Positions 1-8,079 of a stretch of 14,622 nucleotides of DNA are shown piece by piece. The stretch is from the NCBI GenBank assembly GCA_934486455.1, contig CAKSPR010000043.1:1-14622 (forward strand), read 5' to 3'. The notes under the pieces were generated by a model. The model saw only the letters and a program-made list of their open reading frames with translations, did no database searches and was not told the origin of the DNA. How positions within the stretch are numbered: position 1 is the first letter of the stretch; every line of letters begins with the position of its first letter. The position numbers and the translations under genes are program-made. The DNA comes from an uncultured Eubacteriales bacterium. Lineage in GTDB: Bacteria > Bacillota > Clostridia > Oscillospirales > Acutalibacteraceae.

Positions 1-100
1 GGTTTATATTTTATATGTTTTTAATTCTGCTCGGCTTGCCGTTCCTTTTGATTTGAAAAGCAGGCCCTTTCAAGCGCGCTTCTTTACACGCCTTTTAAGC

Positions 101-120
101 ACGGGGCTTTTGCCCGCCGT
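101..120 (-). terminator. Weak hairpin after the exonuclease gene
   Basis: A short GC-rich inverted repeat (ACGG-GGC, loop TTTT, GCC-CG-CCGT) begins directly beyond the exonuclease stop codon. Read on the minus strand it is not followed by a T run, so it is a poor intrinsic terminator and may only be a 3' stabilising stem. The rest of bases 1-121 shows no gene I can support. Confidence 0.25.
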
Positions 121-121
121 T

Positions 122-1033
122 TTATGCCCGGGCGCTCTGCAGCTCGCCTTTTTGCAAATTACCGCTTTGCCTGTCGGTGTTTTTCTGCTTGGGCTTGGCC
201 TCGCCGATGGTCTTTTTAATGGCCACGCCGTCGTAAAGCTTTTTGACCTGCACCTTGCCGAAAAATTTCTTTTGGCAGTTTTTACAGAAGAAATCGGCCG
301 TAAAATATCGGTTTTTAAACCGCCATTTGGTGGTCTTGCGGATGTACCCGTCGCATTTCGGACACTTGAATTTTAAATCGGCAGGCTCGATATTTTCGTC
401 GCTCACCTCTGAAATAATGTAATTCTTAAAGGCCAAACGATCGTAAAAATCGGTGCCCCTTGTGTTGAAAACATAATCCTCAAAGTGCTCGGCGTCGTAG
501 CACTGCTTAAAAATTCTGGCACCGAGAAAGCTGTCTCCCTTGGCACGGTGAAAATCTATATCGCCGCTGTAGCTGCCCATAAGCTCGGCTGCATGGGAAA
601 GTCCGAGCTGAGCCGACTCGTCAAGCTCAAGATGATTTTGGACATACTTTTGAAGGTCGGCGTAGTAATATAAAAACGGGATGGTTTCCTTCCCCACAAA
701 GCTTTTGCAGTTGTCGACCAGCACATGCAGGTCGGTGTTGCTCCATGTCATTATAAGGCTGTCTTTTCCCGCCCAGCCCGTAAATTCCGAAAGCACATCG
801 GCAAAGTCTTCCCCTTCTCTGAGGAGGTCGTCGTTTGTGATGTGGGTCAGCTCCTTGACCTTTCCTCTGAGCCGTTTTGTAAGGCGGGAACGGACGAATT
901 TTTGAAAATCGTCCACTACATCAAGGTTTTTGTCAAGCTTAACGGCGCCGAATTCGATTATCTCGTTTATAAACCGCGATTCCTTCGAAAAATAGGCCGT
1001 ATTCCATTCAAGGTCGAGTATAATTATTGTCAT
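122..1033 (-). CDS. DEDDh 3'-5' exonuclease with C-terminal zinc ribbon
   Basis: A 303-residue protein with an N-terminal RNase T/DnaQ-type fold, closest in look to the KapD/ERI-1 group. The DEDDh catalytic set is visible: D7 and E9 in ILDLEWN, D101 in WSNTDLHVL, and H162/D167 in HRAKGD. The family cuts RNA or single-stranded DNA from the 3' end using two metal ions; the substrate here is unknown. After the nuclease domain come CPKC (C224, C227) and CKNC (C250, C253), a treble-clef or ribbon-like zinc site, then a basic Lys/Gln-rich tail that could bind nucleic acid. I start at the ATG at 1033 because AAAGGAAG lies just upstream and the catalytic strand begins at once; a longer reading adds 13 unlikely residues. 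It lies 39 nt after typA and is probably cotranscribed with it. Confidence 0.85.
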   Translation of the reverse strand: MTIIILDLEWNTAYFSKESRFINEIIEFGAVKLDKNLDVVDDFQKFVRSRLTKRLRGKVKELTHITNDDLLREGEDFADVLSEFTGWAGKDSLIMTWSNTDLHVLVDNCKSFVGKETIPFLYYYADLQKYVQNHLELDESAQLGLSHAAELMGSYSGDIDFHRAKGDSFLGARIFKQCYDAEHFEDYVFNTRGTDFYDRLAFKNYIISEVSDENIEPADLKFKCPKCDGYIRKTTKWRFKNRYFTADFFCKNCQKKFFGKVQVKKLYDGVAIKKTIGEAKPKQKNTDRQSGNLQKGELQSARA

Positions 1034-1072
1034 AAAGCTTCCTTTTATCGTGCTTAATTGCAGTTGCTGCAC

Positions 1073-2908
1073 TTATTGTGCGCTGTTTTTACGGTTTTCG
1101 GCTTTAAGGCGCTGCTCCTTGTTGAGGATTGATTTGCGAAGGCGCAGGGACTCGGGAGTGACCTCAAGATATTCGTCGTCTTTAAGGAATTCGAGGCACT
1201 GCTCAAGGCTCATATTGACCGGCGGAACAAGGCGCAGAGCGTCGTCCGAGCCGGAGGCACGGGTGTTTGTCAGGTGCTTTTTCTTGCAGACATTGCAGAC
1301 AATGTCGTCTCCCTTGGGGCTTTCTCCGACGATCATTCCCTCGTACACCTCAACGCCCGCTCCCACAAAAAGACGGCCTCTGTCCTGGGTATTGTAAAGA
1401 CCGTATGCGCTGGTCTCCCCCGTTTCAAAGGAGATTATAGACCCGCTTTCACGCTCTTCGATGTCTCCCTTATAGGGCTCGAAGCAGTCGAAAACATGGT
1501 TCATAATTCCGTTGCCGTTGGTGGCGGTCAAAAACTGGGGACGGTAGCCCATAAGGCACCTTGCGGGTATGCGGAATTCGATGTGTGTCATTCCTCCGTC
1601 CCTCGTGCCCATGTTTATCATTTCGGCCTTTCTGGCACCCAGCTTTTCCATAACGGGCCCCACATATGCTTCGGGCACTTCGACCATTAAAAGCTCGATA
1701 GGCTCTAATTTCTCGCCGTTTTCACCGGTTTTATAGATAACCTTGGGGCGGGATACCTGAAATTCATATCCCTGGCGGCGCATGGTTTCGATGAGAATGG
1801 AAAGATGAAGCTCGCCGCGGCCCGACACCTTAAAGGTATCTGCCGAATCGGTCTCCTCGACCTTTAGGCTTACATTGGTCTCTACTTCTTTGAAAAGACG
1901 GTCGCGGATATTTCTCGATGTGACAAACTTGCCTTCCTTTCCTGCGAAGGGAGAATTGTTGACCATAAAGTTCATGGAAACGGTGGGCTCGTCTATCTTG
2001 ACAAAGGGCATGGGCTCGGGATGCTCGGGATCGCATATGGTGTCGCCGATGTTTATAGCGGTAAGGCCGGCGATGGAAACGAGATCTCCGGGGCCTGCGA
2101 CCTGAACCTCCGACCGTTTAAGTCCCTCAAAGGTATAGAGCTTAATTATCTTGGCCTTTGTGACTGTGTCGCTGTCGCTTCGGCAAAGAACCACCTGCTG
2201 TCCCACCTTCAGCTCGCCCTGTTCGACCCTGCCGACACCGATCCTGCCGACATACTCGTCATAGTCGATGTTGGAAATAAGCGCCTTTAAGGGTGCCTCG
2301 CGGTCGCAGTCGGGTGCGGGAATTTCCTTTAAAATGGTGTCGAAAAGGGGACGGAGATCGCTCGTCATCTCATCGGGAGAAAGACCGGATGTACCGTCTC
2401 TGCCCGATGCGTAAACAACGGGAAAATCAAGCTGATCCTCCTCTGCGTCAAGCTCGATAAACAGGTCGATGACCTCGTCCACAACCTCTGCGGGTCTGGC
2501 GCCCGGGCGGTCGATCTTATTGACCACGACAATGGCCTTTTTGCCCAGCGCAAGGGCTTTTTTAAGCACAAAGCGGGTCTGAGGCATACATCCCTCGAAG
2601 GCGTCCACAAGCAGCAGCACGCCGTCCACCATCATAAGGATACGCTCTACCTCGCCGCCGAAATCGGCATGGCCGGGAGTGTCGACAATGTTAATTTTAA
2701 CACCGTTATAGTGCACTCCGGTGTTTTTGGAAAGGATGGTTATTCCCCTTTCCCTTTCAAGGTCGTTTGAGTCCATAACACGCTCTGCCACCTGCTCGTT
2801 TTGACGGAAAATTCCGCTTTGGGCAAGCATCTGATCCACAAGGGTGGTCTTGCCGTGGTCAACATGGGCGATTATGGCTATGTTTCTTATGTCTTCTCTT
2901 TTCTGCAC
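1073..2908 (-). CDS. typA: Translational GTPase TypA/BipA
   Basis: A ribosome-associated GTPase related to EF-G and LepA that helps 50S assembly and stress or cold adaptation. The 611 residues match the usual family length. GTPase motifs are intact: AHVDHGKT (14-21), the switch I region with RGITI (about 54-58), DTPGH (76-80) and NKID (130-133). EF-G-like domains II, III and V and the BipA-specific C-terminal region follow. I choose the GTG at 2908, giving MQKREDIRNIAIIAHVDHGK, because AGAGGA lies 6 nt upstream and this matches the usual family N-terminus. An in-frame ATG at 2926 would place that SD inside the coding sequence. It is the first gene of a two-gene unit with the downstream exonuclease and has its own promoter. 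Confidence 0.97.
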   Translation of the reverse strand: MQKREDIRNIAIIAHVDHGKTTLVDQMLAQSGIFRQNEQVAERVMDSNDLERERGITILSKNTGVHYNGVKINIVDTPGHADFGGEVERILMMVDGVLLLVDAFEGCMPQTRFVLKKALALGKKAIVVVNKIDRPGARPAEVVDEVIDLFIELDAEEDQLDFPVVYASGRDGTSGLSPDEMTSDLRPLFDTILKEIPAPDCDREAPLKALISNIDYDEYVGRIGVGRVEQGELKVGQQVVLCRSDSDTVTKAKIIKLYTFEGLKRSEVQVAGPGDLVSIAGLTAINIGDTICDPEHPEPMPFVKIDEPTVSMNFMVNNSPFAGKEGKFVTSRNIRDRLFKEVETNVSLKVEETDSADTFKVSGRGELHLSILIETMRRQGYEFQVSRPKVIYKTGENGEKLEPIELLMVEVPEAYVGPVMEKLGARKAEMINMGTRDGGMTHIEFRIPARCLMGYRPQFLTATNGNGIMNHVFDCFEPYKGDIEERESGSIISFETGETSAYGLYNTQDRGRLFVGAGVEVYEGMIVGESPKGDDIVCNVCKKKHLTNTRASGSDDALRLVPPVNMSLEQCLEFLKDDEYLEVTPESLRLRKSILNKEQRLKAENRKNSAQ

Positions 2909-2940
2909 AACTATTCCTCTAATCATCAAAAATACATCTT

Positions 2941-2969
2941 ATTATATACCGTTATACATTTCTTTGCAA
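2941..2969 (-). promoter_or_regulatory. Sigma-A promoter of typA
   Basis: On the minus strand TTGCAA (2964-2969) is separated by exactly 17 nt from TATAAT (2941-2946), a consensus -10 with a near-consensus -35. Transcription would begin near 2934, giving a leader of about 26 nt before the GTG start, just enough for the AGAGGA ribosome binding site. Confidence 0.8.
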
Positions 2970-3109
2970 TATGAAATTATGAAAAACCTTAAATTTTCGA
3001 CAAAAACAGGCCGCCGATTCCCTTACCTTCAAAAAACGGTGGGGTTTTATCGCCCGCCGCACAAAAAAGCGAGGCCGAAAACAGCCGCAAAAAGAAAAAC
3101 AGCCCACGC

Positions 3110-3130
3110 AAAAAGGCCGCAGGCCGTTTT
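3110..3130 (-). terminator. Intrinsic terminator downstream of uvrC
   Basis: On the minus strand the order is AAAA-C-GGCC, loop TGC, GGCC-T-TTTT, i.e. a GC-rich stem flanked by A and T tracts. This fits a Rho-independent terminator, and the A/T flanks make it usable in either direction. It comes after another hairpin, so uvrC is isolated from typA. Confidence 0.6.
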
Positions 3131-3137
3131 AAGAGTT

Positions 3138-3161
3138 CTTTAAAGGGTTTTCCCTTTAAAG
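3138..3161 (-). terminator. Perfect 10-bp hairpin at the 3' end of uvrC
   Basis: CTTTAAAGGG, loop TTTT, CCCTTTAAAG: a perfect 10-bp inverted repeat starting 4 nt beyond the uvrC stop codon. No T run follows at once, so it probably protects the 3' end or pauses polymerase ahead of the stronger terminator at 3110-3130. Confidence 0.55.
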
Positions 3162-3165
3162 CGTA

Positions 3166-5118
3166 TTATGAAAAATATTTTTTAATGTTCTCGGCCGCCG
3201 CCATGTTCATTCCCTTGACCTTGGAAAGCCGTTCCACCGAAGCATTTTTGATTTGTTCGATACTTCCCATTTCCTTTAAAAGGTTTTTTGCGCGGGTCTT
3301 GCCGATACCCTCGATTTCGGTCAAAGAGGAGGAAAAGGCCTTTTTGGAGCGGCGGGAACGATGATATTCTATGGCAAAGCGGTGAACCTCGTCCTGTATC
3401 TGCGTTATAAGTGTGAACACCTGCCGTATGGCCTTTATCTGAATTTCTCCGTTCTCGGAAACAAGGGCGCGGGTCTTATGGTGCCCGTCCTTGACCATTC
3501 CGAAAATCGGAAGGCTGATGTTCATTTGCTCCATAACCCCTTTGACCGCCGAAAGCTGTCCCGCTCCGCCGTCGAGCAGTATCAGGTCGGGCAGTTTTCC
3601 GAAGCCCTCGGTAAATTCGCCGCCTTGTCCCTTTGCTCCGTCCGTTGCGCGGTCAGCCGCGCCGTCGGTCGCACCGTCTGTCGGGCTGTCGGTCGAAGCC
3701 TCATCGGGCATATTTCCGTTTGCGCGGCCGTCGGCGCCTTTTTGTTCGGTAAGCCTTTTATACTCGGCAAACCTGCGGGAAAGCACCTCGGCCATAGAGG
3801 CGTAATCGTCCTGTCCCGAAAAGGACTTTATTTTGAAACGCTTATACGCCCTTTTAAGGGGCTTGGCGTCCTTAAATACCACCATTCCGGCAACATTTTC
3901 GTCTCCCGCCGTGTGGGAAATATCATAGGATTCGATGTACCGCGGGGTATTTTCAAGACCGCACAGCTTTGCCAGCTCATCAAGCACCGCCGTCTGCCGT
4001 CCCGTTTTTCCCGAAAGCATAACAAGCCGCTCACGCGCGTTCTTTTTGCACATGTTGATAAGCTCAAGCTGCTCTCCGCGCTTAGGGCAGTGTATGGAAA
4101 CGGTCTTTTTCCCCTTTTCGCAAAGCCATTTTTCAAGCAGCTCTCCGTCCTCGGGGTATACATCCACCGTTACCTGCTTTGGAATTTCTCTTTGCAGAGA
4201 ATAATACTGAAGTATAAAATCGGCGCGGGTCTGAGGGCTGTCGGGAAGGGTATCAAACAAAAATTCCTCACGGTCGAAAAGCTTTCCGCCCTCAAAGCGG
4301 AAAACCTCAAAGCAGCTTTTCGCGGGGGTGGTCTCGAAGGCTATAACATCCTGATTTTTAACCTTTGAAGCCACGATATGCTGTTTTTCATTCATATTTT
4401 TAATGGCGGTTATGCGGTCGCGAAGCCTTGCCGCCCGCTCGAATTCTAAATTTTCGGCCGCCGTCTCCATGTCCTGCTCAAGTCTTTTAAGCACATCGGC
4501 GGTATTGCCCCTTAAAAACTCCACGGCGCGAGCCGACAGAGCCTCGTATTCCGACGGAGAAATTTTTCCCGCACAGGGAGCGCAGCATATGCCGATAGAA
4601 TAGTTAAGGCAGGGACGGGATTTTTTATAATCGGCAGGGAATTTTTTCGAACACTTTGGCAGGGTAAAAATTTTGCAAACCTCGTCCACTGTGTTTTTGG
4701 TAACAAAGCCGGAGGTAAAGGGGCCGAGATATGTCGCTCCGTCCTTTGCTTTTTGCACCTCGGAGGAAATCCTTCTGAAAGGGGGCTTGGTTATTTTGAT
4801 GTAGTGGTAGCCCTTGTCGTCCTTTAAAAGAATGTTATACTTGGGCATGTTCTGTTTAATGAGAGAGGCCTCAAGCACAAGGGCTTCAAACTCGGTGGTG
4901 CAAACGATATATTCAAAATCGTAAACGCTGTCCACCATTTTCTGCACCTTGGGCAGATGATCGGCGCCTGCACGGAAATACTGACTCACGCGGTTTTTAA
5001 GCTTTTTTGCCTTTCCCACGTAAATGATCTTTCCGCTTTTGTCGTGCATTATATAAACTCCGGGAGAAAAGGGCAGCGACAAGGCCTTTTTACTTAAAAT
5101 ATCCAGCCTTTCGTTCAT
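3166..5118 (-). CDS. uvrC: UvrABC excinuclease subunit C, with repetitive linker insertion
   Basis: The dual-incision nuclease of nucleotide excision repair, acting with UvrA and UvrB. Its 650 residues are slightly longer than usual. Domains in order: GIY-YIG nuclease (about 15-95; GVYIMHD, IIYVGKAKKLKNR, catalytic-type E76); a Cys-rich segment (C148, C156, C170, C178/C179, C182) at the position of the 4Fe-4S site reported in UvrC; UVR motif binding UvrB (about 212-242); RNase H-like nuclease with D399 (YDISH), D516 (LLDGG) and H579 (EVHRF); tandem helix-hairpin-helix (600-649). Between FAEYKRL and LPDLILLDGG there are about 45 extra residues rich in Asp, Gly, Ala and Thr, with a TDGATDGA-type repeat. 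All catalytic motifs are kept, so it should be functional. The ATG is preceded by AAAGGGG at 8 nt. Confidence 0.97.
   Translation of the reverse strand: MNERLDILSKKALSLPFSPGVYIMHDKSGKIIYVGKAKKLKNRVSQYFRAGADHLPKVQKMVDSVYDFEYIVCTTEFEALVLEASLIKQNMPKYNILLKDDKGYHYIKITKPPFRRISSEVQKAKDGATYLGPFTSGFVTKNTVDEVCKIFTLPKCSKKFPADYKKSRPCLNYSIGICCAPCAGKISPSEYEALSARAVEFLRGNTADVLKRLEQDMETAAENLEFERAARLRDRITAIKNMNEKQHIVASKVKNQDVIAFETTPAKSCFEVFRFEGGKLFDREEFLFDTLPDSPQTRADFILQYYSLQREIPKQVTVDVYPEDGELLEKWLCEKGKKTVSIHCPKRGEQLELINMCKKNARERLVMLSGKTGRQTAVLDELAKLCGLENTPRYIESYDISHTAGDENVAGMVVFKDAKPLKRAYKRFKIKSFSGQDDYASMAEVLSRRFAEYKRLTEQKGADGRANGNMPDEASTDSPTDGATDGAADRATDGAKGQGGEFTEGFGKLPDLILLDGGAGQLSAVKGVMEQMNISLPIFGMVKDGHHKTRALVSENGEIQIKAIRQVFTLITQIQDEVHRFAIEYHRSRRSKKAFSSSLTEIEGIGKTRAKNLLKEMGSIEQIKNASVERLSKVKGMNMAAAENIKKYFS
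3634..3693 (-). repeat. Degenerate tandem repeat encoding DGA units inside uvrC
   Basis: This DNA encodes uvrC residues 476-495, a run built from TDGA/ADRA-like units made of repeated gcxccgtcggt-type blocks. It is the core of a longer low-complexity insertion (about 3595-3747). Reading frame is kept throughout, as expected for slippage expansion in a tolerated surface linker. Confidence 0.7.
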
Positions 5119-5182
5119 TCTTTTTGCCCCTTTCTCTGCATAATCCCGCTCTCGGATTCAAAAATAATATCGGTGATATAAT

Positions 5183-5389
5183 TTGAAAAAAGAGCTTAAA
5201 ATATGCGCCCTGATAATTTGCTTTTGCGCCATTTTGGGTCTTGCGGGAATGTTTGTTGCCGATAACAACACCCGCAAAACGGGATTTAACGACGGCACTC
5301 CGTCATTCAGCTTTAAAATAAAATCAAATCACGCCGAAATAACCTTTTTCGGCAGCACCTATGTCATCGGCCCCGAAAGCGAAGGCTGA
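5183..5389 (+). CDS. Small single-pass membrane protein, unknown function
   Basis: I do not recognise this 68-residue protein. It has a Lys-rich start, one hydrophobic segment (about 7-25, ICALIICFCAILGLAGMFV), then a 40-residue polar tail with short beta-like stretches (FSFKIKS, AEITFFG). The pattern suggests an N-terminal membrane anchor with the tail outside the cell, or an uncleaved signal peptide. The start would be TTG at 5183. The upstream GGTGAT is a weak ribosome binding site, and TATAAT at 5177-5182 abuts the start, so start and expression are uncertain. It is transcribed away from uvrC and towards the flippase gene, and ends just before a hairpin. It has plausible protein-like composition, but a chance reading frame cannot be excluded. 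Confidence 0.5.
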   Translation: MKKELKICALIICFCAILGLAGMFVADNNTRKTGFNDGTPSFSFKIKSNHAEITFFGSTYVIGPESEG

Positions 5390-5399
5390 CATAAGCTGA

Positions 5400-5430
5400 A
5401 AAGAGAAGGAGCAAAAGCTATCTTCTCTTT
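5400..5430. terminator. Hairpin between convergent genes
   Basis: AAAGAGAAG (5400-5408) pairs perfectly with CTTCTCTTT (5422-5430), with a nested AGC-AAAA-GCT stem in the loop. It overlaps the stop codon of the flippase gene and lies 10 nt after the small membrane-protein gene, so it could serve both strands. T tracts are short (3-4), making it a modest terminator. Confidence 0.5.
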
Positions 5431-6938
5431 AAGGCCGATTTTCCCCGTTCGAAAAGCTGTTTAAGCTGAGAGGGCTCGACGGCGGCGTTGACCGTCACAA
5501 TGAGCACGCCGCTTATTAACGCCGTTATGACCGCCCACACAAGCCATCCGAGCAGACTTTGGGGATCGGGTGAAAGGAATTTATGAACCGCGAAAACCGT
5601 AACCAGTGACACCCCCACATTGCGGGCTATGCGCCTTAGCGACAGGACAAGGGTGCCGTTTACGAGGTATTTGTTGTTGTAAAGAATACAGTCCAGTGAG
5701 CGGTAGGAATAGGAAACAACCGTTCCGAAAAGTATTCCCGCCATGCCAAGAGGCTTTATAAGGGCAAGGGAGACGACGATGTTTATAACCGCCTCTAAAA
5801 TCGCCCGTCCCTGAGTCTCCTTAAAATGGCCGGCGGCGCAGATCATGGTAAGGGAAGGTATGCGGATGTTCTGAACAAGGCCGAGTATTACAAAAAGGAA
5901 GGCGATGTTTTGCCTTACATACTGTACCCCGTCGGTCACCTCGGCGGTATATATCTTAACAAAGGGAAGAAGCAGCACGGCACAGCAGGTGTATATACAG
6001 AACAGCACGATCATGTAAAAATATTCGTAGTTTGAAAAGGCGTTTTTAAGCGCCTTTTTATCGTTGCTGAAAATGAGCGAACCGAAGCTGGAGGTAATGC
6101 CGTTGGAAAATACGCTCAGCAGCGATGTGAGCGCCACCGCCACCATGTTATAGGTGGTGTAAACGCTGACCTCCTGAAGGGAGGTCGCCCCCATGAAAAT
6201 GGTCAAAATGACAATGTCGGTATTGTTGACTATGACCCCAACGATCTGGTGGAGCAGAGCCGCCCACCTTTGCTTTAACAGACCCTTCTCAAAGGGGGTC
6301 TTAAAGTTCATATACCCGTATTTGCGCTTTGCGTAAATGTAAACAAAGGCAAAACGGGCGATGTAAAGACCCGTTGCCACACCCTTTACCAGGAGGAATG
6401 AGCAGCCGAGCTTTATGAGCGCTATCGAAACGCCCATATTGACAAGAGTTGCCGCCGCCTGAGTAAGGAATATGACATATCCCCGCTGGTCGGCGGTGAG
6501 CAGTACGCGGTATTTTCCGATAAAGAAAAAGTCCACAAGGTTGCTTGCCGCAAGAATGAGTATGAGTATGCGGGTGGAGAGGCTGTCTATCTGGCTTGCC
6601 ACAAAGAAGGGATAGACCACCGTCATTACGGTAAGCAGAATTATATATGCCCCGCCCGATTTGTAATAAAACTTCTGAAGAGCCGACAGCACCGAGTTTA
6701 TGGCGCGTGTATCGTTGTTGTTTAAGGGGCCGTAAAGCTCAACGATGGCCGCCGAGCTTATTCCCGCCTCCACAAGATTCAGGTAGGTCAAAAACTGCGA
6801 TACGGAGTTTATCATTCCGTTAACCGTCGAGCCGTATTGGTTGAGGAAAAACCTCGGCAGCACAAGTCCCGATACCGCCACAATTATCTGTAACAGCAGA
6901 TTTCCCCAAAGATTTTTAAAAGCTTGTTTGTTTCTCAT
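5418..6938 (-). CDS. Wzx-type polysaccharide flippase (MOP/PST family)
   Basis: A 506-residue, very hydrophobic protein with some 12-14 predicted membrane helices, no signal peptide and a short basic C-terminus (FERGKSALKRR). The start, with LWGNLLLQIIVAVSGLVLPRF, is the usual first helix of lipid-linked oligosaccharide flippases, and length agrees with the family (about 420-520). These proteins move undecaprenyl-diphosphate oligosaccharides from the inner to the outer face of the cell membrane. It is the last gene of the glycan operon, 31 nt after the GT4 gene, with GGAGAAG just upstream of the ATG. Expected substrate: the glycan built by the neighbouring transferases. No polymerase (Wzy) gene follows, so the unit may be exported without polymerisation, or polymerised by a product encoded elsewhere. 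Confidence 0.9.
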   Translation of the reverse strand: MRNKQAFKNLWGNLLLQIIVAVSGLVLPRFFLNQYGSTVNGMINSVSQFLTYLNLVEAGISSAAIVELYGPLNNNDTRAINSVLSALQKFYYKSGGAYIILLTVMTVVYPFFVASQIDSLSTRILILILAASNLVDFFFIGKYRVLLTADQRGYVIFLTQAAATLVNMGVSIALIKLGCSFLLVKGVATGLYIARFAFVYIYAKRKYGYMNFKTPFEKGLLKQRWAALLHQIVGVIVNNTDIVILTIFMGATSLQEVSVYTTYNMVAVALTSLLSVFSNGITSSFGSLIFSNDKKALKNAFSNYEYFYMIVLFCIYTCCAVLLLPFVKIYTAEVTDGVQYVRQNIAFLFVILGLVQNIRIPSLTMICAAGHFKETQGRAILEAVINIVVSLALIKPLGMAGILFGTVVSYSYRSLDCILYNNKYLVNGTLVLSLRRIARNVGVSLVTVFAVHKFLSPDPQSLLGWLVWAVITALISGVLIVTVNAAVEPSQLKQLFERGKSALKRR

Positions 6939-6969
6939 ATCTTCTCCGTTAAGCTTATTGTGCGAGATT

Positions 6970-8079
6970 TCATTTTGAAAGGCTTTCTATAAGCTCAATC
7001 CACTGACTCTTTATCTTTTGTTTATCGAATTTATCCATCCATCTTCCGGCATTTTGAGAGAATTTCCTTCTAAGGTCATCGTCGTCGGCAAGAAGCGACA
7101 GCTTTTCGGCCATTTTGTCGGTGTCGTAGGGCTCGATCAAAAAACCGTTTACTCCGTCCTCCACCATTTCGCAGGGGCCGGTATCAATGTTAAAGCTGAC
7201 GATGGGCAGGCCGTTTGCCTTGGCCTCCAAAAGCACGAGGGGAAGCCCCTCCCGATACGACGGAAGCACAAAAAGCGAATAATCCCGATAAAGAGACAAT
7301 ACATTCGGGTTGTTACCCATAAGCTTAAGCTGACCCTCAAGGCCTTCTTTTTCCACAAGAGCCTTTATGTCGTCGAAGGTCTCGCCGTTTCCGTATACAT
7401 GCCACTGCCAGTCGGGATGGGCGGGCAGAAATTTCTTTGCCGCCCCGACCATAAGGTCGTATCCCTTTTCCTCGCCGAACCGCCCGACGCAAAGCACCTT
7501 TTTTGCGTCAAGGTTGCAGGGAGCGGCCGATTTTATCACATTATCGTCAAGCCAATTATGAATGGTGAGAATGTTTTTCTTTCCGGTATGGAAATATCGG
7601 ATATAATCCTCCCTTGTTTTGTCGGTCAGCGTAACCGTTTTGTCGGCGAAAAGGGAGGTAAGAAAACGGATAAGGGTTATGGGCTTTTCGTGTATCTGAT
7701 TTATGAGTGCGCCGTGGTCGCAATAGACAAATTTCGTTTTGCTGAAAAACATGGACGGAATGGCCACATAACCGGGATAGTTTCCCATAAGCAGCACAAC
7801 GTCAATGCCCTTTTGCTTCAAAAATTTCTTAAGCGGCTTTTTTATCTCCCACATAATCGAGCGCAGGCGGGTATTTTTGCTCGACAGGCAAAATACCTCC
7901 TTGGCCGGGGAGAGGTCGTATGCAAGACCGCCGTTCTTTTCAAAAACCGTTATAAAATAAACATCGTATATTTCGCTCAGTGCCTTTGTAAGTGAAGCGG
8001 CCACCGCCTCAACCCCGCCCGTAACCGTCATGTCCCAATCGAGCAGGGCAATTTTCTTTTTCTCTTTCATTTCAATCAC
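6970..8079 (-). CDS. Glycosyltransferase family 4 (GT-B fold)
   Basis: A 369-residue retaining glycosyltransferase expected to act on the cytoplasmic membrane face. N-terminal Rossmann domain: KKIALLDWDMTVTGGVEAV, with the Gly-Gly-Val loop at 21-23. C-terminal donor-binding domain: CVGRFGEEKG (197-206) and the E-x7-E motif in EGLPLVLLEA (E277, E285), with the usual late SFNIDTGPCEMVEDGVNGFLI stretch. Donor sugar and acceptor cannot be read from sequence. Start: GTG at 8079 gives a 4-nt GTGA overlap with the preceding GT2 stop, suggesting translational coupling; ATG at 8070 (366 residues) is an equal alternative, since neither has a good Shine-Dalgarno sequence. It is the fifth gene of the glycan operon. 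Confidence 0.92.
   Translation of the reverse strand: MIEMKEKKKIALLDWDMTVTGGVEAVAASLTKALSEIYDVYFITVFEKNGGLAYDLSPAKEVFCLSSKNTRLRSIMWEIKKPLKKFLKQKGIDVVLLMGNYPGYVAIPSMFFSKTKFVYCDHGALINQIHEKPITLIRFLTSLFADKTVTLTDKTREDYIRYFHTGKKNILTIHNWLDDNVIKSAAPCNLDAKKVLCVGRFGEEKGYDLMVGAAKKFLPAHPDWQWHVYGNGETFDDIKALVEKEGLEGQLKLMGNNPNVLSLYRDYSLFVLPSYREGLPLVLLEAKANGLPIVSFNIDTGPCEMVEDGVNGFLIEPYDTDKMAEKLSLLADDDDLRRKFSQNAGRWMDKFDKQKIKSQWIELIESLSK

Noticed and set aside
2844..3143. 99-codon open frame on the plus strand
   Set aside because: It runs over the typA start and promoter and the uvrC terminator; the product is Lys/Arg-rich without a domain.
3634..3693. CRISPR-like or mobile direct repeat
   Set aside because: The short units are degenerate, have no spacers and keep the uvrC reading frame.
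3361..4368. 335-codon open frame on the plus strand
   Set aside because: Fully antisense to uvrC, no good ribosome binding site, composition follows the real gene in another frame; no recognisable domain.
7018..7995. 325-codon open frame on the plus strand
   Set aside because: Antisense to the well-supported GT4 gene and rich in Cys/His/Lys runs typical of shadow frames.
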